A DNA stretch of 64,000 bases. Origin: Sinomicrobium kalidii. GTDB lineage: Bacteria; Bacteroidota; Bacteroidia; Flavobacteriales; Flavobacteriaceae. Positions within the stretch are counted from its first letter, which is position 1; each line of letters opens with the position of its first letter. Below, one piece after another: positions 26,494 through 34,590 of this stretch. A program made the translations under genes and the position numbers. Below the pieces are notes generated by a model. It did not search any database. It saw only the letters and a list, made by a program, of their open reading frames with translations, and was not told where the DNA came from. Location: NCBI RefSeq assembly GCF_021183825.1, contig NZ_CP089211.1, positions 1,364,001 to 1,428,000 on the forward strand, written 5' to 3'.

Positions 26494-26984
26494 AATCCTG
26501 TTTTTGTTGAAATGAAACCAATCCATAGACTATCTATTATGATATTATATCTTCTATTATAAGTACACCACTTGTGAATAAAAGTCCTGCTTTATCGGTA
26601 TTTTTTTCATTGATTTAGTTACGATCTGTATTACGGCAGTTTTGATTGAGCCTTTAAAACCTTCCGGAAAACATGATACCTCAGCCTTCATAAAACACTT
26701 ATAATCAGAAATAAAACAATGAAATTATGAGAAGTTTTGAGAGAGAAGAAAAATGAAAAAGACCTTAATATTGATCAGGATCAAGGGTTGTGGGGTAAAG
26801 TTGGATTTGAGATATGAGATGTAAGACCTATGATTTATGACTATAAGATGCAGGAATTAAATCGTTAGATGTATTTAGACATTGTTTTACCGGGATTCCG
26901 GATGTCTTGAAAATTTTTATACCTCTGCACAGTCTACAACATTCGGGCGTGATCCCTTAATCGTAAAATTCGGAAGAGCCCCAA

Positions 26985-27166
26985 ATAAAAAAACACGGAA
27001 CCTTAAAAAAGTCCGTGTTAACACTTAGAAATACCACCCTAATCCAAATAATGTAATATGAGAACAAGTAATAATGAGCTTTTACTATGCTAAAAGATTC
27101 CGGTGGAAACATCGGTGTCTATAACGTATACACCTGTATAGCAATCCGGTCCCAAGAAAAAACAGA
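26985..27166 (-). ncRNA. Candidate small RNA with own -7 box and terminator
   Basis: On the minus strand a perfect -7 box TAAGTTTG (27173-27180) is preceded by the palindrome ACCGG-N7-CCGGT near 27193-27210. About 150 nt on, AACACGGA (26992-26999) and TCCGTGTT (27012-27019) form an 8-bp hairpin followed on the minus strand by seven T, a typical intrinsic terminator. No ribosome-site-linked frame fits between them. The unit sits between the ECF sigma gene and the FecR-N-like gene. The terminator could instead serve read-through from the sigma gene. Confidence 0.4.
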
Positions 27167-27249
27167 GATACACAAACTTACCCGATTGCACTACCGGATT
27201 AGAACCGGTGGTTTTCAATGATATTCAACATATTTTTACAACCTTCGGG

Positions 27250-27843
27250 TCAATGTATAAAAAGTACCAGCAATAGCAGTAAATTGTTTTCCAAATGCGG
27301 TCTCAAACGGGTTTTAATAGTGTCCATAATTTTCCACAGATGGTTTTTTACTGTTTTGGGAGTTATCCCCAAAATATCGGCAATCTCCGTATTGGTTCTG
27401 CCTTCTTCCCTGGACATGATATAAATGGTCTTTTTTTGCGGGGAAAGTTCATCCACAATCCGGTTTACGATGCGTTTATATTCGGCCAGCAGCATCCTGG
27501 TCTCAATCTGTTCATATTGGGTAGAAGCATTTTTCCATACTTCCTCCCGGGCCGACTCTCTCCGGAACGTATCACGCATGTGATTATAAGTAAGGTTCCT
27601 TGCGATCGTAAACACAAACGTGGTGAAAGTAAGGGGTTTAATGGTTTTCCTTTTTTGCCAGATCTTAATGAAAACCTCCTGAACCATTTCATCTGCCACA
27701 TAATCTGATTTGGCATATGAAAACACAAAATAATAAAGTCTTTTCCGGAGGAGATAAAAAACTTTTCTGAATGCCTCCTGATCACCATCTTTGAGAGACT
27801 CAACAAGTTCTGTATCTATTTTTTGAGAGCTTAGCTTATTCAC
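27250..27843 (-). CDS. ECF-type RNA polymerase sigma factor
   Basis: The protein has 197 residues. Region 2 is residues about 20-90 (DQEAFRKVFYLLRKRLYYFVFSY, DEMVQEVFIKIWQKR, FTIARNLTYNHMRD). Region 4 is about 125-180 (IVDELSPQKKTIYIMSREEG, TNTEIADILGITPKTVKNHL). It ends in a hydrophobic tail (LLLLLVLFIH) often found in this Bacteroidetes ECF subgroup. Such factors usually pair with a membrane FecR anti-sigma and a SusCD-type outer-membrane system; neither is adjacent here. The only related partners in the window are two truncated FecR-N-like proteins. Directs RNA polymerase to an unknown regulon. Confidence 0.92.
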   Translation of the reverse strand: MNKLSSQKIDTELVESLKDGDQEAFRKVFYLLRKRLYYFVFSYAKSDYVADEMVQEVFIKIWQKRKTIKPLTFTTFVFTIARNLTYNHMRDTFRRESAREEVWKNASTQYEQIETRMLLAEYKRIVNRIVDELSPQKKTIYIMSREEGRTNTEIADILGITPKTVKNHLWKIMDTIKTRLRPHLENNLLLLLVLFIH

Positions 27844-28017
27844 CTGTCTGGTATTCTGAAGATTAATTAGGATAAATATACAATTATTTGTCTTTGAAAG
27901 ACAATATCATCACGGAATCTTAAAATTCCGGAGATCCTTTCAGGATTATGGAAGAATGAAAGCAACAATTACGCTATATTTTCCGAAATCCTTGAGAATG
28001 GTCGGTCGTATTTAATG

Positions 28018-28041
28018 TCCGGGTAACTCCCGGATTTTTTT
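28018..28041 (+). terminator. Strong intrinsic terminator with no upstream gene on its strand
   Basis: TCCGGG-TAACT-CCCGGA (28018-28034) is followed by seven T. It is oriented to stop + strand transcription, yet no + strand gene lies between 26.5 kb and here, so it may end a small RNA starting after about 27850. The rest of the 27844-28299 gap holds only a palindrome at 28192-28206 (CGGTGT-TGT-ACACCG) upstream of the next regulator. Confidence 0.75.
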
Positions 28042-28299
28042 GGAAATCGTCATCCGGATGGCCCTGACCCGGAGAACTTTTATTTAGCCTAACGGTTTTA
28101 TATCCCATTACCAAGTACCACCCTGTCGGGTTCTTTTTTGCTTTGGAGCAGGGATATGCTCCATTTTATGTATATTTACGTTCAGTTTTCCCGGTGTTGT
28201 ACACCGTCGCGGTGTTCGGAAGCCATAACAAACATATAAACATTTCGTTTAACAAACAAATTTCACAGACATTTTTTACACTAAAAGTTTATATTCGGT

Positions 28300-28716
28300 A
28301 TGGACAGGTCTTTAATGCTCGATCAAATAAAACACCACTATCGCTTTAAAAGGGATGTTGACCTGGCACGGCACCTGGGCATAAAACCACAGGCCCTGTC
28401 GAACTGGAGGAAACGCAATTCGTTTGATGCGGAACTTATTTACACCAAATGTGACGAACTCAATTCTTCCTGGTTGCTCAACGGAGAAGGGCCCATGCTC
28501 CGGAAAGACCTGGAAACCCCGTTACCGGTCCACGAAGCGGGCAGTACTTATGTACTCCGGGAAAAGATCAATGCCATGGAAGGACAGATCGAAGCTTTGA
28601 AACAGGCCAACGAAGCGCTCCGGGAAACCAACAGCACTTTGCGGGATACCCGGGAAATATATAAAAAAAGGATCGAGGAACTGGAATCGGGAAAAACCGG
28701 TCCCGATCGTCCTTAA
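28300..28716 (+). CDS. CI-like HTH protein with C-terminal coiled coil
   Basis: The protein has 138 residues. Residues about 5-65 are a phage CI-repressor-type HTH (KHHYRFKRDVDLARHLGI, PQALSNWRKRNSFDAELIY, LNSSWLLNGEGPML). Residues about 85-130 form a heptad-like coiled coil rich in Glu, Lys and Asn (REKINAMEGQIEALKQAN). There is no S24 domain, so it is not an autocleaving repressor; the coiled coil probably gives dimerisation. A 15-bp palindrome (28192-28206) about 95 bp upstream could be its own operator. Its HTH is similar in kind to that of the regulator at 20153. The GNAT gene follows 81 bp downstream on the same strand. Confidence 0.85.
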   Translation: MDRSLMLDQIKHHYRFKRDVDLARHLGIKPQALSNWRKRNSFDAELIYTKCDELNSSWLLNGEGPMLRKDLETPLPVHEAGSTYVLREKINAMEGQIEALKQANEALRETNSTLRDTREIYKKRIEELESGKTGPDRP

Positions 28717-28797
28717 CAAAGTCAACTCCCTCTGGGCATTTAAAATGAAACAAAACGTAAATTCAGGGATATTCTATTCATTCCTCTCAGATTTCTT

Positions 28798-29250
28798 ATG
28801 AAAATAGTCACGACAGGCCCGGAAAACCGCGATTTTATAGCTTTGGTCCGACACCTTGATGCAGATCTGGCCGTAAGGGACGGCGAAGAACACGCCTTTT
28901 ATGCCCGGTACAACAAAACAAATGGTATTGAACAGGTGGTTATGGCTTATACCGGTAACAAACCGTTGGCCTGTGGTGCCATAAAGGCATATGCCCCGGG
29001 AATTGCCGAAATAAAGCGGATGTATACTGCTCCGGAAAGCAGGGGAAAAGGTATCGCTTCTTTGGTATTGAGGGAACTGGAACGCCGGGCCGCAGCATTA
29101 TCATATACGAAATGTATTCTCGAAACCGGTAAAAAACAGCCCGAAGCCATCCGGCTTTATGAAAAAAACGGCTACAGGATCATCCCGAATTACGGTCCGT
29201 ATAAAGGTGTGGAAAACAGCTTGTGTTTTGAAAAATTGCTGAAGCCATAA
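28798..29250 (+). CDS. GNAT-family N-acetyltransferase
   Basis: The protein has 150 residues. The acetyl-CoA binding motif A is IAEIKRMYTAPESRGKGIAS (R-G-K-G loop), followed by a long helix (LVLRELERRAAAL), motif B (LETGKKQPEAIRLYEKNGYR) and the C-terminal strand. Upstream, residues 1-60 give the first strands (DFIALVRHLDADLAVRDGEEHAFY). It transfers an acetyl group to an amine; the substrate is unknown. This subgroup of single-domain GNATs with LYEKNGY is common. The gene may share a transcript with the preceding CI-like regulator. Confidence 0.9.
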   Translation: MKIVTTGPENRDFIALVRHLDADLAVRDGEEHAFYARYNKTNGIEQVVMAYTGNKPLACGAIKAYAPGIAEIKRMYTAPESRGKGIASLVLRELERRAAALSYTKCILETGKKQPEAIRLYEKNGYRIIPNYGPYKGVENSLCFEKLLKP

Positions 29251-29382
29251 CAAACAAACCCCTTTCCTCCCCTGGAAACATTCGGTTTACAAGGGTTGAC
29301 AGGGGTTGTGTGCTAAAAACAATAGTATATGTAATAAGATTCGGGGTGAATCCTTTTATGTTGATGGAAGAAAAAGGAATAG

Positions 29383-29577
29383 TTATCCCCTGATCCCATC
29401 TAAAAAATCGCTTAAAAATTCTTCTACGGCTCCGATAGCGGCCTGCATATGGGCATTGACAATATCTACTATCCCGTTGAGTACTTCAAGAACGGCTCCC
29501 AGATCCAAACCTCCGTTGATCTGGTGCAGTTCGTTTTCGTTCAGTTCTTCTACACCATATTTTTCCAAATGCTTCAT
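29383..29577 (-). CDS. Double-glycine leader peptide, bacteriocin-like (1)
   Basis: The peptide has 64 residues. The leader MKHLEKYGVEELNENELHQI ends in NGG at residues 21-23, the classical double-glycine site cut by C39 peptidase-ABC exporters. The rest (41 residues, starting LDLGAVLEVLNGIV) is hydrophobic and helical with acidic residues. A paralogue lies at 29738-29944 with nearly the same leader. No C39 transporter or immunity gene was recognised nearby, so export would rely on a transporter elsewhere. It may be a class II-type bacteriocin or a signalling peptide; the assignment rests on the leader. Confidence 0.75.
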   Translation of the reverse strand: MKHLEKYGVEELNENELHQINGGLDLGAVLEVLNGIVDIVNAHMQAAIGAVEEFLSDFLDGIRG

Positions 29578-29651
29578 GATAATAAATAATAAGGGTTTAA
29601 CGTGTGTTTACAATCCCGGAACCGGTGAATACCGGGCGGGGAAAAGAAAAG

Positions 29652-29698
29652 AGCCATACGGAGAATCCCTCAGGTAAAGGCTAACGCTCCATACGGCT
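29652..29698. terminator. Bidirectional-looking hairpin between the two leader-peptide genes
   Basis: AGCCATACGGAG (29652-29663) and CTCCATACGGCT (29687-29698) form a 12-bp stem with two wobble pairs; T-rich tracts follow on both strands (CTTTTCTTTT on the minus strand). It probably ends the transcript of the second peptide gene. Confidence 0.65.
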
Positions 29699-29737
29699 TT
29701 TTCATCTTTCGGAGATATCTGATAAACAGCAGTCAGC

Positions 29738-29944
29738 CTACAGATCAACTACTCCGGTGATCACACCAAGAGCAAGCTCTACTACGCTTCCTACTACAGA
29801 AACGATTCCGCCTACAACACCTGTAACGGTACCGAGAACTCCGGTTACCAGATCAATAACTCCACCGAGGTCTACACCTCCGTTAACTTCCTGTAATTCA
29901 ACATTGTTCAGTTCCTGAACGCCGTAGTTTTCCAGATTTTTCAT
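29738..29944 (-). CDS. Double-glycine leader peptide, bacteriocin-like (2)
   Basis: The peptide has 68 residues. The leader MKNLENYGVQELNNVELQEV ends NGG (residues 21-23). The mature part (about 45 residues) is extremely rich in Gly and Val (VDLGGVIDLVTGVLGTV, VVGGIVSVVGSVV, LGVITGVVDL), a glycine-zipper pattern typical of membrane-inserting bacteriocins. Leader identity with the neighbouring 64-residue peptide is high, while the mature parts differ, as in two-peptide or divergent bacteriocin pairs. A hairpin terminator follows. No dedicated exporter is visible in the window. Confidence 0.78.
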   Translation of the reverse strand: MKNLENYGVQELNNVELQEVNGGVDLGGVIDLVTGVLGTVTGVVGGIVSVVGSVVELALGVITGVVDL

Positions 29945-30150
29945 AATTAAAACATATTTAGGTTAAACAAAAGATTTAAGACATTAAATTGTATGGCTAA
30001 TACAACCGGGGGCTCCCGTTTTGCAGTGCTAAGATAAAGTCGCTCTCTGAATAAACCTTGCAGTTTAAGGGTTTTATTCAAAAAAATGTCGGTTTAGGAA
30101 TAAAAAAAGAAGGAATTTACTTCAAAACATAACAGGTGCGCCGCCGGTTT

Positions 30151-30573
30151 TCAGTTTTTTTCGACAACAACTTTTTCTTCCAGGGGGAAATAGTCGCCCC
30201 GGAGGTTTACACGGGTCGTATCGAACGGAAAGGCATCCTTATAAACGCGGTTGGCCAATGGCTGATGGGCGTAGATCAGGGCTGCCGTTACCCTTTCCTG
30301 GTCTTCCTTTTTCACCGGGGTACAGCTATAACATATCCCTTCTCCCGGTTTGAGCTTTCGCTTCCACAACGACCGTTTTTCATGGCTTTTTACGCGTTCA
30401 TGGATGTTGTCTGCTTTTCCTACATAGATCAGTGCTTTCATGGTTACGGTGCCCCGGGTATGGTCGTGGTAGTAACTTTGTACTACAAACACCCCGGAAT
30501 ACGCAGGAAGTCCGCGGCCGTCCCGCTCCCTCCAGTAGCCCTTGAATTCCAGGTCAAACGTTTTTTTAGTCAT
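30151..30573 (-). CDS. GIY-YIG-like nuclease-fold protein
   Basis: The protein has 140 residues. The GIY-YIG order is visible with variation: YSGVFVVQSY stands for the first motif, LIYVGKADNIHERVKSH gives YVG and the conserved Arg, and EDQERVTAALIYAHQPLANRV supplies the conserved Glu and Asn. Thus the catalytic Arg and Glu are kept. Family members are small endonucleases in repair, mobile elements or unknown roles. It is a stand-alone gene, with nothing next to it to fix the role. Confidence 0.75.
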   Translation of the reverse strand: MTKKTFDLEFKGYWRERDGRGLPAYSGVFVVQSYYHDHTRGTVTMKALIYVGKADNIHERVKSHEKRSLWKRKLKPGEGICYSCTPVKKEDQERVTAALIYAHQPLANRVYKDAFPFDTTRVNLRGDYFPLEEKVVVEKN

Positions 30574-30819
30574 GGGGTATTAGGTTTTTCGGGTTTAACC
30601 TCCAAACCTAAAACCATTGCCCCGCATTTCCTTACGGATTTCCACAAAAGGGGGGAAAGAAAAAGGCTGCCTTTAAACAAGTTTTGCAATTCCATTGTTG
30701 CTTAATCATCCGGCCGGACCGGTCCCCCATATATCCAAAAGCAGATACACCGGTGCCGGAAAGCAACACGGACCACTTGTTTCAAAGACAGCCATTAACC
30801 GCTTTTTGAATCACAAAAC

Positions 30820-31485
30820 CTATATCAACCTCAGGTCTTTAAGGATTGTAATGAGATGAATCGTAGTATTCGCATTAAAATCCTCTTTCAATTCTTTCAG
30901 TCTTTTTTCAATAGAGCTTTTACTGCTGGGTGCAATACCGTCTTTTTTAAAACGCTCTTCTATTTCTTCCTGTGTAAACCCGTTGGCCAGAAGTTTAAGC
31001 AGGGCCAGTTCGTACTCGCGAAGCGTAAGAAAATTTCTGTGTTGTACTGCGGCCTCTACCTGGGCGGAAAGATAGTTGTTACCCCCGTATACCGTCCTGA
31101 TGGCTTTTTCAAGATAGAACAGGCCGTTCCGGCCCTTACAGGCATAACCGTGTATTTGACCGGTATCCCACAAGGCCCTTACGGTTTGCGGGTGATCTTC
31201 TACAGAATATACTATGATTCGCAATTCCGGGAATTCACCGGCAACAACTGAAATAAGCTCCTGTCCAGAAGTCAGTTTTTCCGCCCGGTGATCGGGTTTA
31301 AAAGACAGGTCGCAGATCAACAGGTCGAAAGGGGAACCGTCCAATGCGGCGCGTCTTGCTTTCAGGTAAGCGTCGTCACAGTAGGACGCATGAAATACCT
31401 CCGGCCTTCCCAGCTTTTGCAAAACAGCAGACATTCCCCTGTTTATACTGTCAATATCCTCGGCAACTAAAATTTTCTTAAACAT
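30820..31485 (-). CDS. Response regulator, NarL/LuxR-like
   Basis: The protein has 222 residues from MFKKILVAED (31485); a longer frame upstream overlaps the kinase gene and is not needed. Residues 1-130 form a receiver domain (ILVAEDIDSINRGM, FDLLICDLSFKP with the acceptor Asp, RIIVYSVEDHPQ, GYACKGRNG). Residues about 150-222 form the DNA-binding helical domain (FLTLREYELALLKLLANGFTQEEI, SSIEKRLKELKEDF), a divergent LuxR-type HTH. The gene lies 10 bp after the TPR histidine kinase, forming a two-component pair. Target genes are unknown. Confidence 0.88.
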   Translation of the reverse strand: MFKKILVAEDIDSINRGMSAVLQKLGRPEVFHASYCDDAYLKARRAALDGSPFDLLICDLSFKPDHRAEKLTSGQELISVVAGEFPELRIIVYSVEDHPQTVRALWDTGQIHGYACKGRNGLFYLEKAIRTVYGGNNYLSAQVEAAVQHRNFLTLREYELALLKLLANGFTQEEIEERFKKDGIAPSSKSSIEKRLKELKEDFNANTTIHLITILKDLRLI

Positions 31486-31495
31486 ACGCAAAAGA

Positions 31496-33424
31496 TTAGC
31501 ACGGCAACTGAATTTCAGCTCTAAAGCCTTTTTCAGTATCAAAGGTAATGCTTCCTTTTACGAATAAAATACGGTTTTCCGTATTCCGGAGCCCGTTGCC
31601 GTATTTTAACTTTCCCGAAGGTATGCCCACACCATTGTCTGAGTACGTGATTTGCAGTGTTTTAGGTGTTTTGGCGAAGGTTATGGCCACAAGTGTGGCC
31701 CCGCTGTATTTTTTCATATTGGTCATTAATTCCTGCAACACCCGGTACAGGACGATCTTCTTTTCTGCGGAAATTTCCTGCCAGGGGATGTCTTCCAGGC
31801 CCAGGATGACGATCTTGGCCGTTCCCTCAGGATAACTGCCCAGCATTGACGCCAGCTCTTCCTCAAACCTGTTGCCGGTATCAATGCTGGTATTTTCCCG
31901 GGAAATATCCCTGGTAAGGGTATAGATATTTTCCAGTTTGTCGAGGATCTCCTTATTGGAATTATCCTCTCCCAGTTGTGCCATAACATTATACACACCG
32001 TTGGCCAGCTCGTCGTGTACGCGCTTGGAAAGGCGGATCTCGGTATTGTATATGGCTTCCTGTTTTTCCCTTGAAATCTTTGCCTGCGCCCTGGTGCGTT
32101 GCAGCGCATACCACAAATACGAGATCACGGCCAGCCCGATGACAACCGTAAACAGGATCAGGTTTTCCGTTTTCTTCTTTTTTAACAAAAGCTCCGCCTT
32201 TTCCTTTTCGGTCTTATATTTTAGTTTTTGTTGTTCTTCCCTGACATAATCGAATTTTATTTTGGCAAAAGCGTTTTTCACCCTGAGCTGGGCAATACCA
32301 AGACTGTCACTCAGCACGGCATAGCGTTTGGCGTATTCCTGACTTTCCGAAGGACCGGCAAGGTATACAAGTTTTTCCAGCGCCTTTATCTGACCTTCCG
32401 GATTTTTGTATTGTGTAGAAACCTCCAGGTATTTTTTTGCGTACGCAACAGCCCGGGCATTAGCTATCGGCTCAAAAAAGTCGGAAAGGTGGGCATAACT
32501 GGCCTGCAATCCTTCCATATCATTCTTTTCCAGTCTCATTTTTAATGCTTCCTCAAGCGCGCTGCGAACATCCGTCTCCGGGTTCTGCAACCATTTGGTA
32601 TAAGCCAGATTATCAATAATCCTCGCCCTGAGAATCGTATTTTTAGCGGATACTTCATCGAGAATCCCCGTCAGTATCCCGACAGCCGAATCAAATTCGC
32701 TCTTGTCCCTTTTAACATTGGCAATATTGTTTAAAATAATAATGCTGTCTTTTGCTGAAGACACAAACCTTAACGCGTTTTTATATTCTTCTATGGCATA
32801 ATCATATAATTTCTGTTTTCTATAGCTTATTGCTATACGATTATAAGCACTGGATAAATAAAGAGAGTCTTTCTTACCATCCAGATAACTCAAACTCTCC
32901 GTAGCATTTTCCTGACTACCGGAATAATCGCCCAAATGTCCCAGGGCTATTGCCATCTCCACCAGGCGCCTCCCTACCTGGGAGCTGTCCCCGACAGCCA
33001 GATAGAATTTTTTTGATTCAATGGCATTTCTAAAGCTTTCTTCCGGGTTCTTCAAATAACTGAAGATTCTGCTCTTCCTGTAGTATCCCTTGGCAAGATA
33101 TAGCGTATCTGACTGAAGTCCGGAGAATTTAATAAGCTCGTCGGCGTAATACAGGGAACTGTCGTATTGCCCCAGGGTATTGTGAAGGTATATTTTCTGG
33201 GACAGTATTTTTAATAACAGCGGATCGCGATGATCCGCAACCCGGGTTAAGGCCCGGTTCATCAAAAGCAATTTTTCATCCTTGTCCCGGGTATCTTCAC
33301 CGGAACGCCGGTAAAAGTAGGCTGCGGAATCCTTCGCTTTTCCCGTTGTCCCCTGCAGGGGCATCCCCTGACGGTCACAGCCGGCTAAAACGATAAAGAA
33401 CAGTACTAAAAAACTGAATTTCAT
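31496..33424 (-). CDS. TPR-repeat sensor histidine kinase (lipoprotein signal)
   Basis: The protein has 642 residues. The N-terminus MKFSFLVLFFIVLAGC gives a lipobox-like site. Residues about 30-380 carry tetratricopeptide-type helical repeats (Y-S-A-Y-N-R-I-A-I-S-Y-R pattern). One membrane helix is near residues 400-425 (LILFTVVIGLAVISYLWYAL). The phosphoacceptor is His470 in KRVHDELANGVYN, the HisKA_3/NarX type. The HATPase domain at about 540-642 has N-box QELMTNMKKYS and DNGVGIPSG. It phosphorylates the regulator encoded 10 bp downstream. A lipobox together with an internal membrane helix suggests outer-leaflet-anchored TPRs in the periplasm, but the Cys may simply be part of a signal anchor. 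Confidence 0.9.
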   Translation of the reverse strand: MKFSFLVLFFIVLAGCDRQGMPLQGTTGKAKDSAAYFYRRSGEDTRDKDEKLLLMNRALTRVADHRDPLLLKILSQKIYLHNTLGQYDSSLYYADELIKFSGLQSDTLYLAKGYYRKSRIFSYLKNPEESFRNAIESKKFYLAVGDSSQVGRRLVEMAIALGHLGDYSGSQENATESLSYLDGKKDSLYLSSAYNRIAISYRKQKLYDYAIEEYKNALRFVSSAKDSIIILNNIANVKRDKSEFDSAVGILTGILDEVSAKNTILRARIIDNLAYTKWLQNPETDVRSALEEALKMRLEKNDMEGLQASYAHLSDFFEPIANARAVAYAKKYLEVSTQYKNPEGQIKALEKLVYLAGPSESQEYAKRYAVLSDSLGIAQLRVKNAFAKIKFDYVREEQQKLKYKTEKEKAELLLKKKKTENLILFTVVIGLAVISYLWYALQRTRAQAKISREKQEAIYNTEIRLSKRVHDELANGVYNVMAQLGEDNSNKEILDKLENIYTLTRDISRENTSIDTGNRFEEELASMLGSYPEGTAKIVILGLEDIPWQEISAEKKIVLYRVLQELMTNMKKYSGATLVAITFAKTPKTLQITYSDNGVGIPSGKLKYGNGLRNTENRILFVKGSITFDTEKGFRAEIQLPC

Positions 33425-33455
33425 GGGGTGTTTTTGATCCGTTCCCCAAATTACT

Positions 33456-33487
33456 AAAAAATAAAAAGCCGCGAACGGTTTCGCGGC
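33456..33487 (-). terminator. Strong intrinsic terminator after the small lipoprotein gene
   Basis: GCCGCGAA (33468-33475) and TTCGCGGC (33480-33487) form an 8-bp stem with a 4-nt loop. On the minus strand it is followed by a T-rich tract (TTTTTATTTTTT). It separates the lipoprotein gene from the sensor kinase start at 33424. Confidence 0.85.
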
Positions 33488-33510
33488 CTTTATTCCTAAA
33501 AAATCAGTAC

Positions 33511-33672
33511 CTAGTCTTCCGGTTCTTCAGGTGGAATTATATCTCCGTCTTCCCCTTCTGTTGCCTGTGTTTCATAAAGCGATTCATTTTCGGCCACGTC
33601 GTCATAAGTGCACGATGACAGGGACAGGCTGTTTACAACAAGGACTATAAGTATAAAAAGTAGCTTTTTCAT
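33511..33672 (-). CDS. Small acidic lipoprotein (53 residues)
   Basis: The protein starts MKKLLFILIVLVVNSLSL and has the lipobox LSSC (Cys21), then a short acidic tail (CTYDDVAENESLYE... ending PPEEPED). This is a complete lipoprotein signal with a mature part of 33 residues. It has its own strong terminator just downstream. No family is known; similar tiny lipoproteins are frequent and poorly annotated in flavobacteria. It lies upstream of the TPR kinase in the same direction and downstream of a highly structured non-coding stretch. Confidence 0.72.
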   Translation of the reverse strand: MKKLLFILIVLVVNSLSLSSCTYDDVAENESLYETQATEGEDGDIIPPEEPED

Positions 33673-33709
33673 GTGTGAATAAAATTTTGATTAAACAAAT
33701 GGGATGGCT

Positions 33710-33995
33710 TTCCGGGTATAAGCACCCGGAAGTCTTCTCGGGACGGGCAAACCCGTGGGCCCCGAACTGGTCGGTAAAAGGGAGTACTCCTTGTTTTTCG
33801 GGAAGTGAAAATCCTTATGCGGCGGCCTTTAGCTGCTTCCCGACAACTATCGGTCACTGCAATTGTGGATTTCCGTAAAAACGGGGCCTTATCTTTTGCT
33901 ATGTTAGCTACGCCGAACAAAGCCCCGTTCTGTCAGCGAAATAAGAACACGATTGTCAAAAGGTCACAGACAGAGACAAGACATCTTTTTGACAA
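33710..33995. other. Highly structured intergenic region (six hairpins)
   Basis: No credible gene lies between 33673 and 34065. In order: TTCCGGGT/ACCCGGAA (33710-33731); TCGGG-ACGGG/CCCGT...CCCGA (33738-33765); GGAGTACTCC (33781-33790); TCGGGAAG/CTTCCCGA with inner GCGGC/GCTGC (33798-33843); AACGGGGC/GCCCCGTT (33880-33929); TTGTCAAAA/TTTTGACAA (33953-33995). It may be a structured RNA, a leader of either flanking gene, or the remains of a mobile element. Confidence 0.5.
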
Positions 33996-34065
33996 TTCGC
34001 GGACACCGCCCCACCACAACATAACTAACTAATAATCAAAACATCACATCTAAAACACATTCGAA

Positions 34066-34590
34066 ATGGAAAAATGGATTCAAAAACTTATGGAGTCCGT
34101 ATTTGACAAAACCGCTAAAAAATCAATGGAAACCTCTATAAGCGGAAAGTCAAAATACCTCTCACAAAAAATCGAGGAAGACTTCGGTTTTGCGCTAAGC
34201 GACAGGAATATCAACAGGTATTACAAAGGATATATCACCCGTGAAAAAAAGAAGATAAAACCCAATAAGGCCACACTTAACGCCCTTGCCGGGTATATTG
34301 GCTATTGTAATTTTGAAGATTTTATCCGAAAGAACGAAACCGGGGAGGAAGAGGTCATACGAAAGTTTTCCGCGCAGACAAGCAGGCTTTACAGGCAACT
34401 GGTAATCAGCTTTGTGGTAAATATTATTCTTATAGGCGGACTGCTCTTTTTTATTTCGAAGTACTACAAAAAGAACTGTATGATCTGGATAGACGACCAC
34501 TACGAGAAAATACGGTGCTCCGGCCTTGAACTGGAAACGGGACTCAATCAACAGGTCCTGGAGAAATTTAAAAAAAATAGCGATCACTGA
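34066..34590 (+). CDS. Membrane protein of unknown family, frame broken at A8 tract
   Basis: The frame yields 174 residues. Residues 1-100 are charged and helical (KYLSQKIEEDFGFALSDRNI, RYYKGYITREKKKIKPNKATL, GYCNFEDFIRKNETG), suggesting a DNA- or protein-binding helical domain. One membrane helix lies at about residues 112-130 (LVISFVVNIILIGGLLFFI). The frame ends ...KFKKNSDH just after eight consecutive A (34570-34577). Reading one base later at this run joins it to a well-formed continuation ending at 34774, giving a 235-residue protein. So the gene is frameshifted, phase-variable, or carries a sequencing indel. The orientation predicted is an N-terminal cytoplasmic regulatory part and a C-terminal outside part. 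Confidence 0.65.
   Translation: MEKWIQKLMESVFDKTAKKSMETSISGKSKYLSQKIEEDFGFALSDRNINRYYKGYITREKKKIKPNKATLNALAGYIGYCNFEDFIRKNETGEEEVIRKFSAQTSRLYRQLVISFVVNIILIGGLLFFISKYYKKNCMIWIDDHYEKIRCSGLELETGLNQQVLEKFKKNSDH

Noticed and set aside
33675..33878. 67-codon + frame in the hairpin-rich region.
   Set aside because: No ribosome site, composition driven by the inverted repeats, and no recognisable pattern.
33710..33995. Retron-type RNA (msr/msd) as an explanation of the hairpins.
   Set aside because: No reverse transcriptase gene is next to it; the following gene is a membrane protein with no RT motifs.
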